A stretch of DNA of 64,000 bases from Pelagibacterium sediminicola (GTDB taxonomy: Bacteria > Pseudomonadota > Alphaproteobacteria > Rhizobiales > Devosiaceae). The stretch spans positions 62,001-126,000 of the forward strand of contig NZ_QMEL01000004.1 in NCBI RefSeq assembly GCF_003390885.1, given 5' to 3'. Of the stretch, positions 7,684 to 15,080 are shown in pieces. The notes beneath the pieces were generated by a model, which saw nothing but the letters and a program-made list of their open reading frames with translations, had not been told where the DNA came from and did not search any database. Position numbers and translations under genes: made by a program. Position 1 is the stretch's first letter. Each line of letters starts with the position of its first letter.

Positions 7684-9186
7684 ATGATTGTAAACAAGTC
7701 GCTTTATCCGGTTTCGACGACGATAAAGACCATCACCGGCATGCAAAAGCAGCTTGAGAGCCTGCAATTGCAGCTCGCGACGGGCAAGCGCTACAACAGT
7801 CTCGCCGAAATAGGCTCGAACCGTATCCACGACCTCAACATCCGTGCCCGGCTGGGCCGGATCGAGGGGTTCATGGCCAATATCCAGACGGTCGAGACGC
7901 GGCTGTCGTTCTATACCAACGGGCTGGAACGGCTCGATGAGATCGAGGCCGACGCGCGGGCGCTGGCGGTGCCGGGGGCCTACGGGACGGACGGCATCAA
8001 CCTCGCCAATGCCAAAAATCAGGCGACGGCGCTTCTGGGCGAGGTCATCGATACGCTCAATACCGATATCATGGGCCAGTATATTTTCGGCGGCAACGCC
8101 TCGGACCGCAAGCCCGTGGCGAGCTTTGACGAGATCATGCACGGGCCCAACGGGTTCGTGTCCTTCGTCCAGGCGCGGCAGACGGGCAATCCTGCCGATC
8201 CCGCCGATCTGGGAGATCTTGGCGATGTGGATGACCCTGCCCAGCAGGGGATAGGCAGGCTGGACCGCACGGTCGCCGCAAATGTCGTAACGGTTTCCGA
8301 GGATGGAGACCACGACCGGGGCTTCAAGCTGGCCGGTGGCTCCTCCACCAATCCGGCCATCACCGTGGGTTTTGATCCCAACGCCCCTCAGCCGCGCGAA
8401 GTGACTGTCGATTTCGGTGCGCAGCCCGAACCGGGCCAGTCGGTCACCATTCTCGTGACCTATCCCGATGACCGCAGCCGGACCGAGGCGATCACGCTCA
8501 AGGCAACGACCGACGATCCTCCGCCGCCGGGCACCTTCCTTATCGGTGCCGATACGGATGAAACCGCCGCCAATTTTTCCGACAGCCTCAAATCCAGCCT
8601 GGTCGAGTTGCGCGATACGGCGCTGACGGCCTCCTCGACCTATGCGGCGGCTGACCAGTTCTTCACGAAACGCGGGGAGACGGCACACCCGGACGCCATG
8701 CAGTGGTATCAGGGCCAATATGCCACCGAGGATGGCAACTCGCGGCTGTCGGTTTCAACCAATATCGATGAATCGACCCGGGTAAATTACGGCGTAACCG
8801 CGAACGAGGACGGCATCGTTGAACTGGTAAAGGGCCTCGCGGTGTTTGCGGTCAGCGAATTGACGCCGCTCGATGACACCAATGCGGGGATCTATGACGG
8901 GCTCGTGGCACTGCAGCGCGCACGGCTGTCGGAGGTCAACAATGCGAAGCCCGGCTCGATCGAAGGCATCACGATGGAGCTGGGGCTGGCCGCGCATACG
9001 CTCAACACCGTCAAGGCGCGCCACACCCAGTATGACGCCCAGCTCAAGACCATGCTCTCCGACATCGAGACCGCGCCAGTCGAGGAAGTCGCCATGCAGA
9101 TGCTGGCGCTTCAGACGCGTTTACAGGCCAGCTATCAGGTGACCTCGATGGTGAGCCAGCTCACGCTGGTGAATTATTTGCGGTGA
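7684..9186 (+). CDS. flgL: Flagellar hook-associated protein 3 FlgL
   Basis: 500 residues; FlgL is the second junction protein and is flagellin-like at both ends. N-terminal helix (SLYPVSTTIKTITGMQKQLESLQ) and C-terminal helix (EEVAMQMLALQTRLQASYQVTSMV) match the family. The central part (about 170-310) includes an acidic, Pro-rich segment and is less conserved. Third gene of the hook operon; a palindromic repeat follows the stop and may end transcription. Confidence 0.92.
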   Translation: MIVNKSLYPVSTTIKTITGMQKQLESLQLQLATGKRYNSLAEIGSNRIHDLNIRARLGRIEGFMANIQTVETRLSFYTNGLERLDEIEADARALAVPGAYGTDGINLANAKNQATALLGEVIDTLNTDIMGQYIFGGNASDRKPVASFDEIMHGPNGFVSFVQARQTGNPADPADLGDLGDVDDPAQQGIGRLDRTVAANVVTVSEDGDHDRGFKLAGGSSTNPAITVGFDPNAPQPREVTVDFGAQPEPGQSVTILVTYPDDRSRTEAITLKATTDDPPPPGTFLIGADTDETAANFSDSLKSSLVELRDTALTASSTYAAADQFFTKRGETAHPDAMQWYQGQYATEDGNSRLSVSTNIDESTRVNYGVTANEDGIVELVKGLAVFAVSELTPLDDTNAGIYDGLVALQRARLSEVNNAKPGSIEGITMELGLAAHTLNTVKARHTQYDAQLKTMLSDIETAPVEEVAMQMLALQTRLQASYQVTSMVSQLTLVNYLR

Positions 9187-9210
9187 GGGCCTGAGCCCGG
9201 TTTCTTCTTC

Positions 9211-9304
9211 TCTTCGCTTCCCCGGCGAAAGCCGGGGGCCATGCTTCATCATCCACAGTTGTGGAGGGGCATTCTGGGTCCCGGCTTTCGCCGGGACAGC
9301 GAAG
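9211..9304. repeat. Dispersed palindromic element, family B copy 1
   Basis: CTTCCCCGGCGAAAGCCGGG on the left and the inverted CCCGGCTTTCGCCGGGACAG on the right enclose about 50 bp. It sits between the convergent flgL and flaF genes and could act as a two-way terminator. Related copies: 31663, 44320, 48053, 62972. Confidence 0.8.
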
Positions 9305-9310
9305 GGGGAG

Positions 9311-9688
9311 CTAGGCCGCCTGCGGCACGGCGCGCAGCCCCGCCGCGATTTCCCTGTTGATGAGAATGAGCGCGTCGAGCTTTTCAGGAGCGGGGCGGGT
9401 CATAACGGTGAGGGTGTGGCTCATCACGAAAACGCCGAGGTTGGCGATGTTCTGCTTGATGGGCCGCGGAAGTGGATTTTCCTCGCGGGTAACCGCCTGG
9501 ATGAAAATGCTCCACAGCTTTCGGTTGAAAGTCAGTGCCTTGTCGAGTTCGTGGGCTTCATCGTCCCAATTGTCACGGATGCGCTGGAGCTGGATGGCAC
9601 TTTTGGAAAGCAGGTTGGCCTCGACTTCGCGGGGGTTAGCTGTCTTGCGGGCCGTCTGCTGATAGGCCAGTGCTCCGTACTGGTGCAT
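9311..9688 (-). CDS. flaF: Flagellar biosynthesis regulator FlaF
   Basis: 125 residues from the ATG at 9688, which is preceded by GGGGGAG at good distance; an upstream ATG at 9715 would add nine residues but lacks a site. FlaF is needed for flagellin synthesis or secretion in alphaproteobacteria. Family features: AYQQTARKTANPREVEANLL near the start and LDKALTFNRKLWSIF in the middle. The start lies 53 nt inside flbT, indicating translational coupling. Last gene of flagellin-flbT-flaF. Confidence 0.88.
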   Translation of the reverse strand: MHQYGALAYQQTARKTANPREVEANLLSKSAIQLQRIRDNWDDEAHELDKALTFNRKLWSIFIQAVTREENPLPRPIKQNIANLGVFVMSHTLTVMTRPAPEKLDALILINREIAAGLRAVPQAA

Positions 9689-10064
9689 TTGAGAGAAGCT
9701 CCCCCTCATACTCAATGAGTTTCTTTGCGACTTTAAGAGCTTTGTACAAATCGCCAGTTAAGATTTCATTGTTGATCTGATCGATCAGAGAAAGGGTCGA
9801 GGGCGCCGCCTTGATCATGTCGTTGATCATTTCAAAATAGCTTTTCTGGAGCTTTTCGACCGAGCCTTCCACATACATGATCTGGACGGCCAGATAGATG
9901 GCGCGGGCAGGCGTGTCCGCCGTTTCGGCCGTAAGAATGTCCTTTTCGCGCAGGATGGGCGCCTGCCCCTCGATAAACAGCCTTGTGCGCTGGTCGCCAT
10001 TGGTAACGACACAAGCGCCCAGAAGCAGTTTTTCACCGGGCTTGAGTTCGACCTTGAGCGCCAT
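9636..10064 (-). CDS. flbT: Flagellin translation repressor FlbT
   Basis: 142 residues. FlbT binds flagellin mRNA 5' regions in Caulobacter and couples flagellin output to hook assembly. Signature: LKPGEKLLLGACVVTNGD and ARAIYLAVQIMYVEG. It starts 19 nt after the flagellin stop, behind GAGG, so the repressor is probably made from the flagellin transcript. It overlaps flaF by 53 nt. Confidence 0.92.
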   Translation of the reverse strand: MALKVELKPGEKLLLGACVVTNGDQRTRLFIEGQAPILREKDILTAETADTPARAIYLAVQIMYVEGSVEKLQKSYFEMINDMIKAAPSTLSLIDQINNEILTGDLYKALKVAKKLIEYEGELLSNAPVRSTGLSADGPQDS

Positions 10065-10083
10065 GTCCGTACCTCGCTGGTTC

Positions 10084-11619
10084 TTACCCGAACAGCCGCA
10101 GCACGGACTGGTCGGCCTGGCTGGCGAGCGAAAGGGCCGTCTGGGACAATTGCTGCCGGGTCTGTAGCGCCAGCATGTTGGCGGCTTCCTCGTTGCTGTC
10201 GGCCAGGGTGAGGTTGGCCGCGCCCGATTGCAGGGTGTTGATCATTTCACGGGTGAACTGCTCGCGGTTCTGAACAACCGAGAGCGTAGACCCCAGATCG
10301 GACGCCTGGGCACGGACCTCGCCAAGCGCAAGCTGGACGTTGTGCAGCAGTTCATCGACCTTCTCGTCCGTTTCAAGGTCGGCGGGGTTGATTTCCAGCA
10401 GGCCGATCTCGTTCGAGTTGATCGGACGAGGATTGCCGTGGGCGTCCTTGGTTTCGATGGTGATGAGCGAAGTACCCATCTCGTTGAACACGATCTTGAG
10501 ATCGTCGCCACGCAGCAGGTTGACGCCATTGTAGGAGGCGTCTTCGGCCAGCCGGTCAAGCTCGCTGCGCAGGGAATTGAACTGATCGGCGAGCGCCGAG
10601 CGGGTGGTATTGCCATCAATCGTGGCTTCGCTCATGGGCGAGCCGTCGATGATATCGCCTGATGCCCCCCCGACCTTCAATGGGGTGGTGGAAAGGTTCT
10701 CGATACGCAGCATGCCTCTGTCGTTGGAAGCGCGCAGTTGTCCCTTGAACTGAGTGTTGATTTCACTGACGAGTTCATCGACCGTTTTGTTGGCACCGCC
10801 CTCGGCAGCGCCCATTGTGGGGGCGCCGTCAATCGCGGCGCCCAGACCCAAATTCAGGTTGGTTATCAGGGTCGCGGTTGCGCCACCAGCCGTGTCATCG
10901 ACCGTTGCCGCGCCAATATCGACACGCGAGTTGGCGCCCAACGTGTCTGAGGTTATGGTTATGGCGTTCCCGTTCAGTTCAACGGTGGCGCCACTGATCT
11001 TGTCCTCGATCAGTGCGGCGAATTCTTCCGCGCTGTCGATGGTATAGTCCCCATTGCCGATTGCCCTTATGTCGGCACCCGTGATGACGATGGACTGGGG
11101 AGCGCCGCCGTCGAGCGTCACGTCAAAAGAAATCGTGTCGCCATCGTCATTCAATGAGCCGGCAGCAGACCAAGCGATGGTCGCGCTGCCTGAGGCTGGT
11201 TTGGTGAGTGCAACATTGGCGGGCGTGTCAATGTTGCCGCCAGAAAAGCTGAGTTGATCACCAGCGGAGAACGGAACGTCCTTGGGAAGAGTGAACGACG
11301 TCATCTGAAAGGTGTTGTCCTGCCGCGCCTGGCGTAGCGTGGACTGCATGGATTCCAGCGTCTTGGTGATGGCGGTGAGGCCATTGTCGGCGGCTTCGAT
11401 GGTTTGGATGCCGTTGCTCATGGCGTCCAGCAGCGTGCCGATATCGGCGGCGCGGGCATTGAGCGAGGATGCGGTGAAGAAGTTGGTCGGGTTGTCCAGT
11501 GCCGAGTTGACCTTCTTGCCCGTCGCCAGGCGCTCCTGCGTGCGGTCCATCATCTGGGCCGTGTTTTGCAGGTGCAGAAGGTTGGAGCGTACTGCTTTGG
11601 AAAGAGTAACGTCGGACAT
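10084..11619 (-). CDS. Flagellin
   Basis: 511 residues from ATG 11619 (start MSDVTLSKAV; an upstream ATG at 11664 would add an unusual Pro-rich extension). Filament subunit exported by the flagellar system. The conserved D0/D1 ends are clear: RSNLLHLQNTAQMMDRTQER with NFFTASSLNARA at the N-terminus, and LADSNEEAANMLALQTRQQL ending in QSVLRLFG at the C-terminus. The middle (about 110-330) is a surface-exposed insertion with Thr/Asp-rich beta repeats, making it longer than many alphaproteobacterial flagellins. Two CtrA half-sites lie upstream and flbT-flaF follow. It is the only flagellin gene in the window. Confidence 0.93.
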   Translation of the reverse strand: MSDVTLSKAVRSNLLHLQNTAQMMDRTQERLATGKKVNSALDNPTNFFTASSLNARAADIGTLLDAMSNGIQTIEAADNGLTAITKTLESMQSTLRQARQDNTFQMTSFTLPKDVPFSAGDQLSFSGGNIDTPANVALTKPASGSATIAWSAAGSLNDDGDTISFDVTLDGGAPQSIVITGADIRAIGNGDYTIDSAEEFAALIEDKISGATVELNGNAITITSDTLGANSRVDIGAATVDDTAGGATATLITNLNLGLGAAIDGAPTMGAAEGGANKTVDELVSEINTQFKGQLRASNDRGMLRIENLSTTPLKVGGASGDIIDGSPMSEATIDGNTTRSALADQFNSLRSELDRLAEDASYNGVNLLRGDDLKIVFNEMGTSLITIETKDAHGNPRPINSNEIGLLEINPADLETDEKVDELLHNVQLALGEVRAQASDLGSTLSVVQNREQFTREMINTLQSGAANLTLADSNEEAANMLALQTRQQLSQTALSLASQADQSVLRLFG

Positions 11620-11670
11620 GACCGGGCCCCCATTTGGCAAGTTCGGCGGAATCAGCCCGTTCATGAGCTG

Positions 11671-11710
11671 TTAACCATGATTGCACGCAGAAGTGCTACC
11701 GAATGGTTAA
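11671..11710. promoter_or_regulatory. Pair of CtrA half-sites upstream of flagellin
   Basis: TTAACCAT occurs exactly on the plus strand at 11671-11678 and again, inverted, at 11703-11710. This matches the CtrA half-site described in Caulobacter and related bacteria. The pair lies 52-91 nt upstream of the flagellin ATG. A weak sigma-54-like sequence between them has wrong spacing or wrong bases and was not called. Confidence 0.55.
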
Positions 11711-11748
11711 CAAACTCTAACTTTCAGAGGTCGAATTAAGATTTCCGC

Positions 11749-12099
11749 CTAGACTGTACGGTCGCGCAGATGGAAGGACGACCAGGGTGGCTGCCAGGGC
11801 TCAGGCGGCGCCTGTGGGGGGATGGTTCGCGTCTCGATATCGGGTGGGAGCGTGGCAGCGATGCGGCTTGCCTCGAACAGCGTCTGCGCTGCGACTTCAC
11901 CTATAACATTCTGATCGGGCTCATGGTTTTGTCGTTCTGCCTGTGGCTGCGCAGCAGGCTGGGAGGGAGCATGATCCGCATTGGCGCTGCGCGCCTCCAT
12001 GGCGGATTCGACGGTCGCGGACGCCGGGCGCGACGGTTCGCGGCGCGCGCTGGAAGCGACGCCGAGCGGGCCCTGCATCAATGTCATCTGACCGACCAC
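11749..12099 (-). CDS. Hypothetical protein in the flagellar cluster
   Basis: 116 residues from a GTG at 12099 (ATG at 12087 is an alternative, four codons in). Low complexity: Ala, Gln, Pro and Glu rich with no signal peptide, membrane segment or known motif; the C-terminus is Pro/Trp rich (PPEPWQPPWSSF). It lies between the flagellin unit and flgN on the same strand. A near CtrA half-site (TTAACCAC, 12102-12109) overlaps the region just upstream. It could be a small flagellar-regulon gene, but the coding evidence is moderate. Confidence 0.4.
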   Translation of the reverse strand: MVGQMTLMQGPLGVASSARREPSRPASATVESAMEARSANADHAPSQPAAQPQAERQNHEPDQNVIGEVAAQTLFEASRIAATLPPDIETRTIPPQAPPEPWQPPWSSFHLRDRTV

Positions 12100-12199
12100 C
12101 GTTAACCACTACCCTCCACAGGCGGCAAATATTGCCGGGCAGGTTATGCCGGGAGAGGTGGCTTTCAGATTACGATGGCCGCTAAAATTGTCTTAAAAT

Positions 12200-12240
12200 G
12201 AGACAGAAAGAGGCTGGAGCGTTGTGAGGTCCAGCCGCTT
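12200..12240 (-). terminator. Probable terminator of the flgI-flgJ-flgN operon
   Basis: On the minus strand GGCTGGA (12236-12230) pairs with TCCAGCC (12218-12212), followed by TCTTTCTGTC. It starts about 8 nt after the flgN-like stop codon. The tail is only partly T, so strength is uncertain. Confidence 0.55.
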
Positions 12241-12247
12241 TCGTTTC

Positions 12248-12715
12248 CTACAGGGCCTTGTTGATCGAAATGCCCTTGAGCGAATCGTCTGAACGCTTGG
12301 GGGGCATTCCCGTGGGGGAATAGGTTTTGGCCTGCTGGCCCGAATTGACCTGCCGCGCCACGTCCGAAAGGAGCGTTTCGGTGACGTTGCGGGCCGTGGC
12401 GAGCACGCGCAGGTTTTCCGCCATCTGGGTGGCGAGGGCCTCGTGGCCCCGGCGCAGCACCTCGACGCGCTCGGGGGCTTCGGCCTTGAGGCGGGGGGCA
12501 ACGCGCTGCACGGCGCGGGCGATGGCAACGTAATCCTGCGCCAGCTTTGTCTTGTCGGCGGTCAACTCGCCCGCCTCGCGCATATGCCCCGCGCGCAATA
12601 GCGTCGTTTCGCGGTTCATGATCTCGACCAGTGCATCCAGGGCAGTCTGGGCGCGGTCGCAGATCGTTGCGGTGTCCAGATCTTCGAGTGCGGCCAGGCG
12701 TTCGGCGGCTGTCAT
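12248..12715 (-). CDS. flgN: FlgN-like flagellar export chaperone
   Basis: 155 residues, mostly helical. A central stretch with NRETTLLRAGHMREAGELTADKTKL (about residues 34-58) followed by a long helix resembles FlgN-type chaperones that bind FlgK and FlgL before export. It starts by ATGA overlap with the stop of flgJ and is the third gene of flgI-flgJ-flgN. FlgN proteins are poorly conserved, so the name relies partly on position. Confidence 0.65.
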   Translation of the reverse strand: MTAAERLAALEDLDTATICDRAQTALDALVEIMNRETTLLRAGHMREAGELTADKTKLAQDYVAIARAVQRVAPRLKAEAPERVEVLRRGHEALATQMAENLRVLATARNVTETLLSDVARQVNSGQQAKTYSPTGMPPKRSDDSLKGISINKAL

Positions 12716-13044
12716 CGTTGGTAGGCTCCTATGGCACTCGCGCGATCGATCGGCGCGGAGGTTGTCTGCTGCTGCTCGAGAAGGGCCGCGACCATCTGGT
12801 CGGCGATGCCGATGCCGCCCGATCTGGCCATGAGGTCCGCATATTGCTCGGCCATCATGCCGCGCCAGGTTTCCTCGGCGTGGCCACCCCCGAACATGGA
12901 GTCGGTTTCGAGCCCCTTGAACATTTCGGAGACGAGGGTGTTAAGAAACACGCCTTCGAGTTCGACGGCTTTTTCTCTAAGGTGATCGACCGGCTTGTCG
13001 GCGCCGGCCGGGAGCAGTGAAGTCTGGAGGATCGAAAGCGACAT
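12712..13044 (-). CDS. flgJ: Rod-binding protein, FlgJ N-terminal-like
   Basis: 110 residues. It resembles the rod-binding domain of FlgJ (also named CheL in some alphaproteobacteria): KAVELEGVFLNTLVSEMFKG, then GGHAEETWRGMMAEQYADLMA and GGIGIADQM. It lacks the muramidase domain found in gamma-proteobacterial FlgJ. Its ATG overlaps the flgI stop as TGATG (13046-13042), and its stop overlaps the next ATG, so the three genes are coupled. Confidence 0.85.
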   Translation of the reverse strand: MSLSILQTSLLPAGADKPVDHLREKAVELEGVFLNTLVSEMFKGLETDSMFGGGHAEETWRGMMAEQYADLMARSGGIGIADQMVAALLEQQQTTSAPIDRASAIGAYQR

Positions 13045-14168
13045 CAGATGACCTCGATTTCCGCCTGCAACGCGCCGGACGCCTTGATGGCCTGGAGGAT
13101 CGCGATGAGGTCGCGCGGGCTGATGCCCAGCGTATTCAGCCCGTCGACGAGCTGCTGGAGCGAGATCGATTCCGGGACGATGGCAAGCTGGGTTTCGTCG
13201 GCCATCACGTCGATCTGCGTGCGTGGCTCGACGGCGGTCTCCCCGAAGCTGAACGGCTCGGGCTGGACGATGGTGGGGTTCTCGGAAACGGTGATCGTCA
13301 GGTTGGAATGGGCGATGGCGACGGTCGAGACGCGAACGTCGTTGCCGATGACGATGATGCCGGAATTCTCGTTGATGACGATGCGCGCGGCCTGATCGGT
13401 CTGCACGACAAGCTGCTCGATATCGGTCAGAAGGTCGACGATATTGCCGTTGAAATTGTGCGGCAGGGTGAGGCGGACGGTGGCAGGATCGGCCGGGATG
13501 GCGACCGGCAGGCCAATGAGGTTGTTGACCGCCAGCGCGATGCGGCGCGAAGTCGTCAGGTCCGGGTTCTTGAGCGAGAGGCGCAGGGAGTGCTGCGCGC
13601 CGAGCGAAAAATTGATCTCGCGTTCGATGAGCGCGCCAGACGATATGGTGCCGGTGGTAGGCACGCCCGAGACGACGGTCGCGGCATCGCCCTGCGCCAT
13701 GAAACCGTTGATGACAACGGGGCCCTGCGCAATGGCATAGACCTCGCCATCGGCGCCCAGCAGGGGGGTGACGAGCAATGTGCCGCCCTGGAGACTCGTG
13801 GAATCGCCAAGCGCGGAAACCGAAACGTCGATCCGGCTGCCCTGGGTTGAAAAGGCGGGCAGGTTGGCGGTGACCATGACGGCGGCGACGTTGGCGGTGC
13901 GCAAATTCTCGCCGCGCGTGTTGACCCCCATGCGCTCGAGCATGGCAACAAGGCTTTGGCGGGTGAAGGGCGAGTTGTTGAGCCCGTCGCCCGTGCCGTT
14001 GAGTCCTACGACCAGACCGTAGCCGACAAGCTGGTTGTCGCGGATGCCCTCGACGTCGACGATATCCTTGATCCGCGCCGGCGCGGCGTGGACCGGCACA
14101 ACTGGCGCCACGCTCATCGCGAAGGCGGCGAGCATGGCGATTGCTGATCTCAAAACTCTGAGCTTCAT
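13044..14168 (-). CDS. flgI: Flagellar P-ring protein FlgI
   Basis: 374 residues. Signal peptide 1-28 (IAMLAAFAMSVAPVVPVHA), followed by the family opening RIKDIVDVEGIRDNQLVGYG and VGLNGTGDG. FlgI forms the periplasmic P-ring around the basal body rod. Length and motifs match full-length homologues. First gene of flgI-flgJ-flgN; divergent from fliX across a 262-bp region holding a CtrA box. Confidence 0.95.
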   Translation of the reverse strand: MKLRVLRSAIAMLAAFAMSVAPVVPVHAAPARIKDIVDVEGIRDNQLVGYGLVVGLNGTGDGLNNSPFTRQSLVAMLERMGVNTRGENLRTANVAAVMVTANLPAFSTQGSRIDVSVSALGDSTSLQGGTLLVTPLLGADGEVYAIAQGPVVINGFMAQGDAATVVSGVPTTGTISSGALIEREINFSLGAQHSLRLSLKNPDLTTSRRIALAVNNLIGLPVAIPADPATVRLTLPHNFNGNIVDLLTDIEQLVVQTDQAARIVINENSGIIVIGNDVRVSTVAIAHSNLTITVSENPTIVQPEPFSFGETAVEPRTQIDVMADETQLAIVPESISLQQLVDGLNTLGISPRDLIAILQAIKASGALQAEIEVI

Positions 14169-14350
14169 CGTTATTCCCCGATTCCCGGCCCCTGCGCGCC
14201 GCCTCCCCAGGCGGGCGTGCAGGTATTCGAGAGGGAAATAGCGAAAAGCGTGCCAATTTCGTGCAGGCGATTTAAGGTATTGGAATATATTGTTTTATTG
14301 TAGGAATGGCATGGTTACGGGGCGGCCTGCCCGGCAGGGTTTGCCGGGTG

Positions 14351-14366
14351 TTAAGATAAAATTAAC
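14351..14366. promoter_or_regulatory. CtrA box between flgI and fliX
   Basis: TTAA (14351-14354), 7 nt, TTAAC (14362-14366): an exact match to the CtrA consensus TTAA-N7-TTAAC. It lies 65 nt before fliX and 183 nt before flgI, in the only non-coding stretch between these divergent genes. A further TTAACCTT at 14400-14407 is close to the half-site. Confidence 0.7.
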
Positions 14367-14430
14367 GGGCATGGGCAAAATCTGCCGGTTAGCAAACCAT
14401 TAACCTTGGGCCGGAGCCCTCCAGGCAACG

Positions 14431-14850
14431 ATGCGCATAGACGGGACAGGACGGATCATTCCCGGTACGGGGCGAAGCGCGAGCAGCACCTCGCGCGGTG
14501 GGGAAGTGTTCCGTCCCGAAACGCCCGACGCGCAGCCGCGTGCGGCCCAGACATCGTCCGTTGCCGCATCCACCGGCATCGATGCGCTTCTGGCGCTGCA
14601 ATCGGTGGACGATGCGACAACCGGTCGGCGCAAGGCCATCCGGCGCGCCAACCTCCTGCTCGACGCTCTTGAGGAGATTCAGGCCGATCTTCTGGCCGGG
14701 CGGATCAGCGAGGGGCGACTCAATCGGGCGATTGCGCTGCTGACGCAGGCAAAATCGGCAACCGAACCGGGGCTCGATGCATTGGTGGCCGATATCGAGT
14801 TGCGCGTCCGGGTCGAACTGGCAAAGCTGGGCAAATATCCTCCGCTGTGA
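14431..14850 (+). CDS. fliX: Flagellar assembly regulator FliX
   Basis: 139 residues. FliX is the class II checkpoint factor that in Caulobacter couples basal body assembly to FlbD/sigma-54 activity. The conserved C-terminal half is present (IRRANLLLDALEEIQADLLAG, then PGLDALVADIELRVRVELAKLG), after a disordered Ser/Pro-rich N-terminus. Divergent pairing with flgI is the same as in Caulobacter. Start ATG 14431 is the first in frame; the ribosome binding site is weak. Confidence 0.85.
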   Translation: MRIDGTGRIIPGTGRSASSTSRGGEVFRPETPDAQPRAAQTSSVAASTGIDALLALQSVDDATTGRRKAIRRANLLLDALEEIQADLLAGRISEGRLNRAIALLTQAKSATEPGLDALVADIELRVRVELAKLGKYPPL

Positions 14851-14950
14851 TCTGGTACTATCGCATATGGCCTGCGCTTATGACCTTGCCCCTCCCTCAA
14901 CCCCTGCCTCTTTGGAGATCGCTGCGAAATCGCCACATTGATATTTTGGC

Positions 14951-14991
14951 GGGTTGGATCGTTTCCATCAGAACCTGAAACGATCCAACCC
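14951..14991. repeat. Family D palindrome, copy 1
   Basis: Perfect 15-bp arms (14951-14965 and 14977-14991) around an 11-nt loop. The right arm read on the minus strand gives ATCGTTTCAGGTTCTGATGG, the family D core. It lies 100 nt after the fliX stop and might end that transcript, though no T-run follows. The remaining bases from 14851 to 15080 show nothing else. Confidence 0.8.
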
Positions 14992-15080
14992 TTCTCCAAG
15001 CCAGGCAACCCGAACCGCCCCCTCTTCACATTGCCCCCCGCGCGCCCTACCTTCTGGCCTCAATCTGGAGAGCAGCGCCC

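Noticed and set aside
9217-9304. Insertion sequence remnants in the family B and A elements
   Set aside because: The elements are 90-150 bp without any transposase fragment, so I list them as dispersed repeats only.
11680-11705. Sigma-54-like sequence upstream of flagellin (TAGCAC...TGC on the minus strand)
   Set aside because: The spacing between the -24 and -12 elements is 11 instead of 10 bp, and the alternative register with correct spacing has poor matches.
12712-14256. A single 514-codon gene over flgJ and flgI
   Set aside because: Only the last 110 codons (flgJ) are real in this frame; the rest is an out-of-frame shadow of flgI with Arg-rich nonsense sequence.
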